Shown here: in pieces, positions 32,916 through 44,358 of the stretch
How positions within the stretch are numbered: position 1 is the first letter of the stretch
Layout of the letters: each line of letters opens with the position of its first letter
Assembly: GCA_951799405.1 (NCBI GenBank)
Contig: OX637356.1
Span: 15,213,229-15,277,228, forward strand
Length of the DNA: 64,000 nt
DNA from: Agapetus fuscipes
Lineage: Eukaryota; Arthropoda; Insecta; Trichoptera; Glossosomatidae
Direction of reading: 5' to 3'
Translations under genes and position numbers: made by a program
The notes under the pieces: model-generated
Databases searched by the model: none
Seen by the model: only the letters and a program-made list of their open reading frames with translations
What the model was told of the DNA's origin: nothing

Positions 32916-33882
32916 CAGTATTGTTCGAATTAATGTGAACACAAGTGAAAATTTGAAAAAAGCAACATTTATTAGTTATGGAACAAAAAAAACAGATACA
33001 TGAATACAAGTTAAATTGTTTTAATAGAAAATGTGTTTGTGTGAAAATGACAAGTTTTTTTACAATTTTCTGATATTTGCTGGTCTCGAAACCATGTTTG
33101 GATTACAGCCTCAATCAGTTTTGTTTTTGTTGTGCGATCTGTTTTACGAAGTCTAGCTTTTACAATAGCCCACAGATTTTCAATGGGATTAAGGTCCGGT
33201 GAGTTTCCTGGCCATTCAAGGTATGATATATTTTTGTCCTTGAAATATTTCATCATGATCTTGGACACGTGGCATGGAGCCGAATCCTGTTGAAAAACTT
33301 CTTGACCGTTGGCATCAACTTTTCTTAGTTCAACTTCCAATCTCTGTTCTAGCAAGTCTCTGTATTTTTGCGAGTTCATCATCCCTTCGATCGGCACAAG
33401 GCATCCGGTACCTTTATAAGAAAAGCAGCCCCAAAACATCTTCTTTAATGGATGTTTAACTGTATGATCAATATGAGCTGTCGTAATCTTATCCACGTGT
33501 CCAAGATCATGATGAAATATTTCAAGGACAAAGATATATCATGCCTTGAATGGCCAGGAAACTCACCGGACCTTAATCCCATTGAAAATCTGTGGGCTAT
33601 TGTAAAAGCTAGACTTCGTAAAACAGATTGCACAACAAAAACAAAACTGATTGAGGCTGTAATCCATACATGGTTTCGAGACCAGCAAATATCAGAAAAT
33701 TGTAAAAAACTTGTCGATTCTATGCCGAAACGTGTTAAAGAAGTTATAAAAGTCAAGGGAGGACACATTTTCTATTAAAACAATTTAAATTGTATTCATG
33801 TATCTGTTTTTTTGTTCCATAACTAATAAATGTTGCTTTTTTCAAATTTTCACTTGTGTTCACATTAATTCGAACAATACTG
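32916..33882. mobile_element. Palindromic Tc1-like element (two transposase 3' halves in inverted orientation)
   Basis: Both ends start CAGTATTGTTCGAATTAATG and TA flanks each side. The minus arm (33496-33011) encodes the catalytic part of a Tc1 transposase: VFQQDSAPCH, then SPDLNPIENLW with 34 residues between the Asp and Glu (DD34E). The plus arm (33500-33778) encodes the same C-terminal half again (HVSKIMMKYFKDK...NPIENLW...GGHIFY). The two arms are inverted copies of the element's right end joined near 33495, and the left half with the DNA-binding domain is absent. The element could fold into a long hairpin but cannot make a full transposase. Confidence 0.88.
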
Positions 33883-33999
33883 TAAGTCAGTAATAGTAAG
33901 ACTTTTCTTTTGTTATGCAACAAAACGGGTGCAGGTAAGTACTCACGTTGACCTAAATAAACCATCATAATTCTTGCAATTTGCATCAAAATGGAAAAT

Positions 34000-34110
34000 G
34001 CTGGAGTGATGTTTTCCGGGATCGGTTGCCATGGTCTGTGGGAGCTGGAGCTTCCGGACGTTTCGCCCTTTTCTATGATGGGCTTCTTCAGCGGAAAGTA
34101 TGATAATAAA
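34000..34110 (-). mobile_element. Penelope-like element end fragment
   Basis: It surrounds a well-formed hammerhead-like motif (34098-34051), and the flanking sequence resembles Penelope 3' ends by position of the motif. No GIY-YIG coding sequence is attached. The boundaries are uncertain. Confidence 0.5.
34051..34098 (-). ncRNA. Hammerhead-like ribozyme motif, type I, minimal helix III
   Basis: Reading leftward: helix I 5' strand CTTTCCG, core CTGAAGA (34091-34085), one extra A, helix II GCCC/GGGC with an 11-nt loop, core GAAA (34064-34061), C-G-T-C as a minimal helix III with the expected cleavage base, then helix I 3' strand CGGAAG, which pairs with CTTTCCG. All invariant core bases are present. 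The single unpaired base before helix II is shared by the other copies in this window. Self-cleavage is a prediction only. Confidence 0.6.
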
Positions 34111-34477
34111 GATGATCTTAACTTTGATACATCATAATTCTCACCTAAGAGTGAGTTTCCATAGCCTTCGAGAAGCTCTCGAGGAAATATATATTTTGGG
34201 CTAAAGTCTCAGAATTCTGTAACGTGCCATTTCAGGGGCATCGTTACAGGTGGGGAAGGAGCTTACCACTATACCATCCAACCTTGTTCCCCTTTTTGCA
34301 AACAGGAGGAATCTTTTCAGTGGTATCCGTGACCAAGGATCTTTTGGTTAGACGAGCGGAAACATTTCAAGATCCATATGTTAGAAACTGAAGGTGGCTC
34401 TAAAAAGTACCTATGAAATACTTACATTCTCAAATCCCGCCGGCTAGTATCATAATTACTCAGCTTGGTTTCTCAGG
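34111..34477. other. No supported gene
   Basis: Probably transposon-derived, but no motif is firm. Confidence 0.35.
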
Positions 34478-34794
34478 TTGTGTGTCATTCTTGGCGGCCT
34501 GCTGGATGTGGTCATTACCAGGGAGGAGGACGCGCCTTCCAGGACAGAGGTTAAAGACGTGGGTCTCTCGGATCACAGGCTGGTGATTTCATACCTTAAC
34601 ATAGGACGCCCGATTCCAGTTTACAGGAAAATTATTACCAGATCCTGGAACGGTTTTGACATTAAAAAATTTAAATTTGATTTGTCGCTCTCACCAGTTT
34701 GTGATCCGGAGACCTTTGTCTCGATGCATCCGGACGGGCTAGTGGATCTGTACAACAACACTCTTAAGCGCCTAATTGATCAGCATGCTCCCAT

Positions 34795-35114
34795 CTAATC
34801 TAATCTAATCTAAGCTGCAAAGATATATATCATTTAAGATTTATATTAAATGCATTCCCACAAGCAGATATGTATAATTTCGCGCTAACACATGCCGCAT
34901 GTGGACCTACAATATAAAAACCCAATCTCAAATGAACATAAGCCTTGCAACTCTTGCCGTCCTTCCCTGAAACAGGGGTGACATTGGCAAAGTGAACCAA
35001 TTTTTTTACAGTATGGGTGGTCAGCCGCATAACAACCTATAAGTCAAGGAACATACATGACAAATTACATTTTTAAAATCAATAAAATAACAATATATAC
35101 ATTGACATAAAAAA
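34795..35114 (-). mobile_element. Extreme 5'-truncated LINE (3' UTR and (GATTA)n only)
   Basis: It is flanked by the perfect 7-bp duplication CTCCCAT (34788-34794 and 35115-35121). The 320 bp equal the 3' UTR that follows the coding end at 61084-61438, in reverse orientation. Confidence 0.92.
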
Positions 35115-35619
35115 CTCCCATAACGGTGAAAATTGTTAAAGATCGTAGAAGTGCAATCTGGTTTGACAATGAGTGCCGCGTATTGAAGCGCAGTATGCGC
35201 AAGCACGAAAAAAATTTCAGGGATGGCAAAACAGGTTGCACCAGGGACATGTGGATCAGTGCTCAGAGGGAGTACAGATCTACTTTTCTCCAGAAAAAAT
35301 CCATCTATTTTCGTAATAAATTTTCTGGGGCTAAAAATCCTCAACAACTGTGGAAATTTCTGGAGAACCTGTCTGGCGGATCTCGGGTCGGTCCGGTCGT
35401 GACTTCGGCTGCCGCTGATTTCGCACAGCACTTTGAGAATAAAATTTTCCAATTGCGCTCTACCTTGGGCGTGGGTTCTGCTGGTTTTGTAACTGGTGGC
35501 AATTCACGTCTTGGGTTTTTTGATGAAACTAACATTGAGGAGATCTCAGGTGTAATAGCGAAGTCACCCAATAAGCAGTGCGATCTTGACCCTGTGCCAA
35601 CGTGGGTTCTGAAAGAATG

Positions 35620-36015
35620 CATCATGAGGAGCTACTTCGGGAAACAGGTTTCAGAAGCCTGGAAACCAGGCGCAACGGGTTCCTTATGGTGCTCTCTCAT
35701 AAAGTCATCAACGGCTTAATAGACAGTCCCACCCTGTTGGAGAGCTATAGGTTGTATGTGCCAGACGACTACAACCGTGGGCGAGGGCATAATTGATTTT
35801 ATGTACCAAAAAGCCGTACAGATGTCGTCGCACAGCATCCTGTAACTCGGAGTATAAAACTCTTAAATGACTCTAATGTAGATATATTTTACTGCAATAT
35901 AAATAGATTTAAAATTTTAATCAGAGATTTACTCCCAGCGAGTTGATGGCTGAGAGGGTGCACTATAAATTAGGGAAACCTGTTGTGCACAATTAAAAAA
36001 AAAAAAAAAAAAAAA
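35620..36015 (+). mobile_element. LINE C-terminus with poly(A), inserted in another LINE
   Basis: The frame reads LLRETGFRSLETRRNGFLMVLSHKVINGLIDSPTLLESYRLYVPDD and then RTDVVAQHPVTRSIKLLNDSNVDIFY, the usual region after the reverse transcriptase in Jockey-group LINEs. It ends in about 22 adenines (35993-36015). Confidence 0.75.
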
Positions 36016-36193
36016 ATCTCACAGTTGGCCCCATTTATTGTAAAGGCTATCAATGGTAGCCTAGTGGAGGCCACTGTCCCTGCGTCTTTGAAGATGGCAT
36101 TCATAACTCCCATTTTAAAAAAGCCCCAACTTAGTCCTTGTGATCCCTCTAACTACAGACCGGTGTCGAATTTGCCGTTCTTGTCCAAGGTGT

Positions 36194-36645
36194 TTTTTTT
36201 TTTGTTTTTTATTTATTTAAAGAAACACAACAGCACATACAAAGCATAAACTCGCAAAAAAATTAAGAGAAAAATATTTTAAGGCCAATAATAGGTTTCG
36301 TTAACTTGAAAATTTCAAAGATACAAACAATCCATATCTACATATAGCAATACGAAGAGAAAAAAAAAAACAAGGTTAAAAACAAAAATAAAACACAAGA
36401 AGAAGAAAAAAACCAACTAACAATAAAACATCGGAAAAAACCAACTAACAGAGAACAGGTTCAAGAAAAACAAGAAATATATTTATATATATACTTCTTC
36501 GGGCAGTGTAAGTCTGGCTTCGCAATAATTTTTCCTCACACCTCCTTCATAGTAATTAAATGCTTTAAGAAGTAATTTGAAAAAAAAATTGCGGTAAAAG
36601 GGTTATTTAGTTCTTTCATGTTCTGAGTATCTTGTATGAAGCATG
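36194..36645. other. Probable minus-strand LINE 3' UTR, no coding sequence
   Basis: It starts with a T-rich run and contains A-rich stretches to 36480. No protein motif. Confidence 0.35.
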
Positions 36646-38945
36646 AGGTATGAGGCTGACCTCCCATACCTAAAAAAATGTTCACTGAACGAATGTTTCT
36701 CTGTTCCTGAAAAGGTCGGCAAAATTGCAGGGCTTATGGTCAAGAGAGGCTGAAATTTTTATTTGTAATTACACATGCAGCGTTTGTAAGGGCAAACGCA
36801 CTCATGTCTGCTTGGGGGCATGCATTCAATATGAATTATAAAATGTATGTATGCAACTTAGATTTATATTCTAAAATTAAAAACATCAAGTGCCACAATT
36901 ATATGTTAGCGTGAAAGAACATTTGCCAGCTTGTGGGTGTGCATTGTATTTGAATCATCAAAACTCTTTTTGCAACTTAAGATTATAAATTAAGATAACC
37001 GTTGTTTAAGGATTTTTCAAACCCAAATTCCTTGACCTAAGGGTTAGTATGAGGCTTACCACCCATATCGCATAAATGGGTTCACTTAACTAATGTTCCC
37101 CCTGTTTCTGAATAGATCGGCAAAAGTTGCATGGCTTATGGTTATGAGAGGCTGAAATTTTTATTTGTAATTACACATGCAGCATTTGTAAGCGCAAAGT
37201 CACTCATGTCTGCTTGGGGGCATGCATTGAATATGAATTATAAAATGTATGTATGCAACTTAGATTTATATTCTAAAATTAAAAACATCAAGTGCCACAA
37301 TTAAATGTTAGCGTGAAATGACATTTGCCAGTTTGTGGGCGTGCATTCAATTTGAATCATCAAATAACTTTTTTTGCAACTTTAGATTATAAATTAAATT
37401 TAACATTGTTGAAGGATTTTTTAAACTCAAATCCTTGACGGATAGGTAAGTATGAGCTTGAATACCCATATCGCAAAAAATGGTTCACTTGACAAATGTT
37501 TCCCCTGTTTTTGAAAAGGTTGGCAAAAGTTGCAGTGCTTATGTTCATTAGAGGCCTTAATTTTAATTTGTAAGTTAACATGCAGCATTTATAAGCGCGT
37601 ACCCACTCATGTCTCCAGGGGGGCATGCATTGAATATGAATTATAAAAGTTATTGTATCTGTGCAACTTAGATTATATATTCTAATATTTAAAAAAAATC
37701 AAGTGCCACAACTATATGTTAGCGTGAAATGACATTTGCCAGTTTGTGGGCGTGCATTCAATTTGAATCATCAATAACTTTTTTTGCAACTTTAGATTAT
37801 AAATTAAATTTAACGTTGTTGAAGGATTTTTCAAACTCAAATCCTTGACTTATAGGTAAGTATGAGCCTGAATACCCATCTCGCAAAAAATGGTTCACTT
37901 GACAAATGTTCCCCCTGTTTTTGAAAAGGTTGGCAAAAGTTGCAGGGCTTATGTTCATTGGAGGCCTTAATTTTAATTTGTAAGTTCACATGCAGCATTT
38001 ATAAGTGCGAACCCACTCGTGTCTCGAATATGAATTATTAAAGTTATTGTATCTGTGCAACTTAGATTATATATTCTAATATTAAAAAAAATCAAGCGCC
38101 ACAACTATATGTTAGCGTGAAAGAACATTTGCCAGTTTGTGGGCGTGCATTCAATTTGAATCATCAAATAACTTTTTTTGCAACTTTAGATTATAAATTA
38201 AATTTAACGTTGTTGAAGGATTTTTCAAACTCAAATCCTTGACTTATAGGTAAGTATGAGCCTGAATACCCATATCGAAAAAAATGGTTCACTTGACAAA
38301 TGTTCCCCCTGTTTTTGAAAAGGTTGGCCAAAGTTGCAGGATTTATGTTCATTAGAGGCCTTATTTTTAATTTGTAAGTTCACATGCAGCATTAATAAGC
38401 GCGTACCCACTCGTGTCTCCAGGGGGGCATGCATTGAATATGAATTATAAAAGTTATTGTATCTGTGCAACTTAGATTATATATTCTAATATTTAAAAAA
38501 AATCAAGCGCCACAACTATATTTTAGCGTGAAATGACATTTGCCAGTTTGTGGGCGTGCATTCAATTTGAATCATCAAATAACTTTTTTTGCAACTTTAG
38601 ATTATAAATTAAGATTACCGTTGTTTAAGGATTTTTCAAACTCAAATTCCTTGACTTAAGGGTTAGTATGAGGCTTACCACCCATATCGCATAAATGGGT
38701 TCACTTAACAAATGTGTCCCCTGTTTCTGAAAAGGTCAGCAAAAGTTGCAGGGCTTATGGTCATGAGAGGCTGAAATTTTTATTTGTAAATACACATGCA
38801 GCATTTGTAAGCGCAAACTCACTCGTGTCTCCGAAGAGGAGTGCATTGAATATGAATTATAAATGTTAATGCGTCTATGCAACTTAGATTGTATATTGTA
38901 ATAATACTTTAAAAAAATTAAATGCCGCAATAAGTACGGTTTCAT
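36646..38945 (+). repeat. Tandem array of six ~400-bp units built from LINE 3' tails
   Basis: Unit starts (GGTTAGTATGAGG or GGTAAGTATGAG) lie at about 36646, 37043, 37445, 37855, 38248 and 38661; the last is partial. Each unit contains two tail-like halves: one ends GCAACTTAGATTATA and the other has GTTAGCGTGAAATGACATTTGCC...GCAACTTTAGATTATAAATT. Unit length is 393-413 bp. Central units resemble one another more than they resemble the outer ones. No genes. Confidence 0.88.
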
Positions 38946-39320
38946 ATAAAAAGTTGACCTAATCGATCGTCATTATTTCTAAAAAATACATGTTATAACT
39001 GGTTGAAGTATAATTTTGAAATAAATAAAGAATATAGGTAGGTACTCAACGGAATTCAACCAAAAAAGAATCGACTTGGCAATGGCAACGATGGCAACTT
39101 TGAAGTGCTGGCAATTTATTTGAAATTCGAATGTCAAAATGAGTTTTGTTTCTCGCATAGGTTTTACATAAAAAGGTGTTGTGATTGATCATGTTTATTT
39201 ATTTAAAAAACAACAATTTAAAATCTACTAATGATGAGGAAGCACATCCCAAGTCCTGAACAATATTTGTTGTGAATATGACGTGCATCTGTTCAGGAGT
39301 TCTTCAGTTTGAATGCCATT

Positions 39321-39426
39321 AACGCACAACTATTTTGTATGGGGAGGCCGTTGCATTTTATATTATAGGGGGATAACGCACAACTATTTTGTATGGGGAG
39401 GCCGTTGCATTTTATATTATAGGGGG
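39321..39426. repeat. 53-bp tandem duplication
   Basis: AACGCACAACTATTTTGTAT... occurs at 39321 and 39374 with no difference seen over the unit. The adjoining 38946-39320 has no recognisable feature. Confidence 0.9.
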
Positions 39427-39518
39427 ATGTGCGTAAATACAAAGAGAGAGGATGTTTGAGGAAAGGAGGAGGGATGATAAAAGGGATGAGAAGGGAGCTA
39501 CCTTGATAAAACGGTTCC

Positions 39519-41104
39519 ACGACAAAATGTCCATTGACAGAATGTCCACCGACATAATGTCCACGGACAGAATGTCCCCCCGACAAAATGTCCACCCGAC
39601 CAAATGTCCACCGACAGAATGTCCACCAACATAATGTCCACCGATACAATGTCCACCGACAAAATGTCCACCCGACAAAATGTCCACGCGACAAAATGTC
39701 CACCGACAAAATGTCCACCGACAAAATGTCCACCGACAAAATGTCCACCGACATAATGTCCACCGATACAATGTCCACCGACATAATGTCCACCCGACAA
39801 AATGTCCACGCGACAAAATGTCCCCCGACAGAATGTCCCCCGATAGAATGTCCACCGACAGAATGTCCACCGACAGAATGTCCACCGACATAATGCCCAC
39901 CGACAGAATGTCCACCGATACAATGTCCACCGACAAAATGTCCACCCGACAAAATGTCCACGCGACAAAATGTCCACCGACAAAATGTCCACCGACAAAA
40001 TGTCCACCGACATAATGTCCACCGATACAATGTCCACCGACATAATGTCCACCCGACAAAATCTCCACGCGACAAAATGTCCCCCGACAGAATGTCCCCC
40101 GATAGAATGTCCACCGACAGAATGTCCACCGACATAATGTCCACCGACAGAATGTCCACCGACATAATGTCCACCGACAGAATGTCCACCGACATAATGT
40201 CCACCGACAGAATGTCCACCGACATAATGTCCACCGACAGAATGTCCACCGACAGAATGTCCACCGACAGAATGTCCACCGACAGAATGTCCCCCCGACA
40301 AAATGTGCACCCGACCAAATGTCCACCGACAGAATGTCCACCGACAGAATGTCCACCGACATAATGTCCACCGATACAATGTCCACCGACAAAATGTCCA
40401 CCCGACAAAATGTCCACGCGACAAAATGTCCACCGACAAAATGTCCACCGACAAAATGTCCACCGACATAATGTCCACCGATACAATGTCCACCGACATA
40501 ATGTCCACCCGACAAAATGTCCACCGACATAATGTCCACGGACAGAATGTCCACCGACATAATGTCCACGGACAGAATGTCCCCCCGACAAAATGTCCAC
40601 CCGACCAAATGTCCACCGACAGAATGTCCACCGACAGAATGTCCACCGACATAATGTCCACCGATACAATGTCCACCGACAAAATGTCCACCCGACAAAA
40701 TGTCCACGCGACAAAATGTCCACCGACAAAATGTCCACCGACATAATGTCCACCGATACAATGTCCACCGACATAATGTCCACCCGACAAAATGTCCACG
40801 CGACAAAATGTCCCCCGACAGAATGTCCCCCGATAGAATGTCCACCGACAGAATGTCCACCGACATAATGTCCACCGACAGAATGTCCACCGACATAATG
40901 TCCACCGACAGAATGTCCACCGACATAATGTCCACCGACAGAATGTCCACCGACATAATGTCCACCGACAGAATGTCCACCGACATAATGTCCCCCGACA
41001 GAATGTCCCCCGACCGAATGTCCCCCGACAGAATGTCCACCGACAGAATGTCCCCTGACAAAATGTCCACCGACAGAATGTCCACCGACAGAATGTCCAC
41101 CGAA
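39519..41104. repeat. 15-bp minisatellite array (GTCCACCGACAGAAT-type), about 1.6 kb
   Basis: Units alternate ...GACAGAAT / GACATAAT / GACAAAAT / GATACAAT between GTCCACC or GTCCCCC blocks, with 15-16-bp spacing. Larger blocks recur (the CCCGACCAAATG block at about 39595, 40308 and 40600; the CACGCGACAAAATG block at 39690, 39805, 39958, 40066, 40417, 40706 and 40797), so there is higher-order structure of about 300 bp. Because 15 is a multiple of 3, no stop arises in most frames and long open frames of up to 584 codons appear on the minus strand, with pentapeptide repeats such as VDILS and GGHSV. I judge these artefacts of periodicity. The left edge (ACGACAAAATGTCCATTGAC) is shared with the array at 52486. 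Confidence 0.95.
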
Positions 41105-41600
41105 AGTTCACATGCGGCATGTTTCAGCGCGAACTTAAAGATGTCTGCTTGTGGGAATATATACATTATATAAATCTTAAATGTAATATATCTTGCAACT
41201 AAGATTATAGATACCTACTGCAGATTTTGAATGTTTCACAAAAATATGGACTCTCATAAATTATAAAATAATACAGGATTAAAAATCAAAGTAAAGAGCC
41301 GGTGTATTATGATCACTGAGAACGTGGCTGGACGATGGGATTCCAATGATAAGGGATCTCAAGATAAGAGATATATAGCAAACACAGCAAACACATCAAA
41401 CTTTGCAGACAGAAGCTTTGCGGTGGTCGGGCCGGTGGCCTGGAACAATTTACCCATCGGTGTTCGCGCGAACCAGCCTACCACCACCTTCAGAAAGGAA
41501 CTGAAGACACTACTTTTCTCGAGAATCCATGGCGCCCTTGAGATGGTCCTGGACCATTAAATGGCGCCACAGGAAAGAAATCATCCATCATCATCATCAC
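41105..41600 (+). mobile_element. LINE 3' tail (41105-41210) and LINE C-terminus with (ATC)n tail (41309-41600)
   Basis: The minisatellite cuts into a GATTA-family tail that resumes at AAGTTCACATGCGGC. Downstream the plus strand encodes NTSNFADRSFAVVGPVAWNNLPIGVRANQPTTTFRKELKTLLF, the conserved C-terminal block of CR1/L2-type LINEs, then a stop and CATCATCATCATCAC. Confidence 0.8.
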
Positions 41601-41639
41601 TAAAGTGGTCAACTCTATGGAGGCTCCACATTCAAAGTA

Positions 41640-41930
41640 ACTCATCATCATCATCATCATTGGCACGATAATCCGGGGTGGGTCTAGGCCTTCCTCAGCA
41701 ACTGCTGCCAGCGCTGTCTATCCAACGTCTTCCTCCTCCAGTCCCACATTCCCACTGCACGGCAATCCGCCACCACTCTATCCAGCCATCTTGAACGTGG
41801 TCTTCCCACTGTCCGGCGTCCCTCCGGGTTCGTCATCACAATCGTCTTCTCCAGGCTACAATGGTCCATTTGCTGAATGTGCCCCAGCCAATGTAGTCTG
41901 TTGACCTTTATTGAGTGGAACACAAGCTTT
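41640..41930 (-). mobile_element. RTE-like LINE C-terminus with (ATG)n tail
   Basis: Minus strand: VNRLHWLGHIQQMD...GRRTVGRPRSRWLDRVVADCRAVGMWDWRRKTLDRQRWQQLL, stop, then (ATG)n at 41640-41660. The GRPR.RWLD block after LGH is typical of RTE-group elements. Confidence 0.8.
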
Positions 41931-42110
41931 AACCAAAGACCGGTCTCTAAAAGATCCATACAGCCTTACAGCAACTGGGTCTTGCTTGAGTATTGGCGCT
42001 TTGTAGCGACGACCAAGCTCGTACACCTCTGCGGTACTATAACATGTGTCATGGACCCCTAGAGTCTCTTGAATCTAGGGAGTCTTCCGCACAGGATTTC
42101 TTTAAAAAAA
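41931..42110 (+). mobile_element. 5S-SINE 3' fragment fused to an unclassified repeat
   Basis: Positions 41931-42018 match the SINE body (AAAGACCGGTCTCTAAAAG...CGACGACCAAGCTCG). From 42022 the sequence matches 14505-14595 (ACCTCTGCGG...AATCTAGGGAGTCT). Positions 42110-42330 have no feature I can name. Confidence 0.65.
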
Positions 42111-42339
42111 ATTGCAATTTTTCATGAAAATTAAACTTACGGTAATGATCAAAATATGGGGAAACCGTAGATACGAGTATTATCATTACGATAGGTGGAA
42201 ATAAGTTGGGTGTCAGGCATAATTTCATTTTTCGATTTTGTTTTCGCCAAGCAAAGGCCGGCAAAGCTAGGTCAGCTTTCATATGAAATGTGAACCTGCT
42301 TCCTCGGAATTACAGAGACCTCCACTTAGAAATAGGCGG

Positions 42340-43270
42340 GCTCCTTGACTGATAGATTGGTATGAGGCTGACCACCCGTGCTGTAAAAATCGGTTCACTT
42401 TTGCCAATGCCACCCCGGTTTCAGGAAGTTTCAGGAAGGCGGCAGGAGTTGCAAGGTTTATGATCATGTGAGGTTTTGTTTATTTGTATGCACGCATGCA
42501 GAATGTGTACGCGCAAAACTACATGTGCCTGTCTGAGGGTATGCATTAAATATGAGCCTTAAATGTTAAAATATCTTTGCAGCTTTAATTATAGATGGCG
42601 GTCCATTCCATTATACTTCCCGGCCAGGACATTAGTACTTCGAGTATCATTGCGTCAACTCACCTCGATTTTGAAAATCAACTAAAAGCGCCATCTTGTA
42701 AGAAGACCGTTAAGGCTTTTATTTAACGCACGCCCAAAGGATCACACGGGTAAGTTCACACTTATACATGCTGCATTTTACTAGCAAAATAAACCAAACC
42801 TTACATGCTAAATTACGCCCTCCGCCTATGAACTTACAATATAAATACTCAAATCTAAAGGGAACAAAAGGCCTGCAGCTCTTGCCGAACATCTTAAAAA
42901 CAGGGGTGACATTTACAAAGGAAACTATTTTTACAGTATGTGTGGTCAGCCTCATACCAAGTTATCAAGAGAGATAATACCTTGTAGGCTGTGGTTTGGG
43001 CATGTGGAAAGAATGAAAGATGATGGACTGACAAAGTATGTATACAAAGAAAGTGTGAAAGGAAAAAGAGGGAAGGGACGACCGAGAAAAGTATGGAGTG
43101 ATCAGATTGAGGAGATTGTGAAAGAATGGGATATACAAAGTGAGTGTAAAAGAAGAAAATGCATGAAAAAGGTGATGGATATGAAAGAATTGAAAGAGGT
43201 ATGTCAGGATAGGAAAAAATGGAGGCAACTCTGCAGAGGCTCTGGCCACCCCTAGCGGAATGGCGACAGA
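42340..43270 (+). mobile_element. LINE tails and LINE C-terminus cluster
   Basis: There is a plus-oriented GATTA-type tail at 42355-42595 and a minus-oriented one at about 42740-42965. Then a plus-strand LINE C-terminus runs 42990-43255: LWFGHVERMKDDGLTKYVYKESVKGKRGKGRPRKVWSDQIEEIVKE...CRGSGHP. A short CAGAGTTACAGTTACAG tail follows. All are truncated. Confidence 0.78.
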
Positions 43271-43622
43271 GTTACAGTTACAGGCTACGTTTTACTTTTA
43301 ATCTTTTTCACCTTCCCTTTGGAATGATATTAATGAACATATTATTTTAAATATTAATATTATTTTTACCTAGCTTACATCGACTTAAAAAAAACGCAGG
43401 TACTCTCTCAAAAATAGTGAAAAAGTTACCGGTGTGCTATGGGACATCCATTCATATAACCTAGACAAAAGATCCTTTCAAGTTTCGGGATTACCGAAGG
43501 GGCGGTGGTCATTCAAAATCCAGATTACAAATTCCCCGTTATGATGAAGATAAGACAACAGTTTTATCTTAAAACTTTTAGATGAATGCCGAGTTAAGTA
43601 AATATTATAATTTTAAATGTAC

Positions 43623-43627
<5 letters not shown>

Positions 43628-43657
<30 letters not shown>

Positions 43658-44358
43658 TTCATAAACAATTTTTACAAGAAATATAAATCTTAAAAATTAA
43701 ACATTTTTGTCCCGATAAACCAAAAAATTTCAGTTTGTCATCGGGTGCAACAATCAAATTAAAAAATATAAGTCTTAGTATTTAGTGCTAGTATGAAATA
43801 AAAAGTAAATTAAAGTTAAAATTAGGAGACAAGAGTAGAGTAAAAACACAAATATAGTTAAGGTAATTAATATAAAAAAGTTCTTTCTCCCAGCCAAATC
43901 TTCAAAGATATTATAATTTTATTAATGTTTGTAGATTCCTTTTTAAAGTCCTTTGGCAACAAATTAAATATTTTTGGCACAAGGTAATCCAACGTTCTTT
44001 GTCCATATTTGTTATTAATTCTTGGCACAACTAGTCCTTCATTAGATGTAAATCTTGTTTGGTACACATGCTCTAGTTTATTTTTATATTTATCATTAAA
44101 CAATTGTTGACATATAATTATGTTCCATAGTATACCCTTAATAGACAAGACATTTAATGATTGGAATAAAAATGGTATATTCTGCCTTTGGTTATACACA
44201 TTTATGGGAGCAATTAATTTTAAGAGAGCATTTTGAACATTTTGTACATTTTTAATATTGGTGGCGCAAGAATGTCCCCATGCAGTGAAACTGTTTTGAA
44301 TATTTTTCGTGTGAGCGTTTTTCGTGAATGAACCAGAAATAAAACTCGGGGTTGTCAA
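43628..44358 (-). mobile_element. LINE C-terminus with poly(A)
   Basis: Minus strand: FTAWGHSCATNIKNVQNVQNALLK...QTRFTSNEGLVVPRINNKYGQRTLDYLVPKIFNLLPKDFKK, the C-terminal block of Jockey/I-group LINEs, stop at 43867, then a 3' UTR and poly(A), seen as about 29 T at 43627-43656. Truncated at the 5' end. The stretch 43271-43627 has no gene. Confidence 0.8.

Larger units (their letters stand above)
34478..36193 (+). mobile_element. Jockey/CR1-like LINE, interrupted three times
   Basis: The endonuclease end (LLDVVITR...VGLSDHRLVISYL, 34500-34610) leads into the linker ...LYNNTLKRLIDQHAPI. After an inserted tail (34795-35114) the same protein resumes: DRRSAIWFDNECRVLKR...NPQQLWKFLENL...NKQCDLDPVPTWVLKEC (to about 35618). 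A second insertion, a LINE C-terminus with poly(A), occupies about 35620-36015. The host resumes SQLAPFIVKAINGSLVEATVPASLKMAFITPILKK...NYRPVSNLPFLSKV, the reverse-transcriptase fingers. It is cut at 36193 by a T-rich run that looks like the poly(A) of a minus insertion. The YADD palm is absent. Confidence 0.85.

Noticed and set aside
36646..38945. CRISPR-like array
   Set aside because: Units are ~400 bp without short constant repeats and variable spacers. They are LINE-tail dimers in an animal genome.
39412..41166. Minus-strand proteins of 496-584 residues with pentapeptide repeats
   Set aside because: All three registers are open because the DNA unit is 15 bp. There is no start context, no non-repeat domain and no codon bias. 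Not the A(D/N)LXX pentapeptide family.
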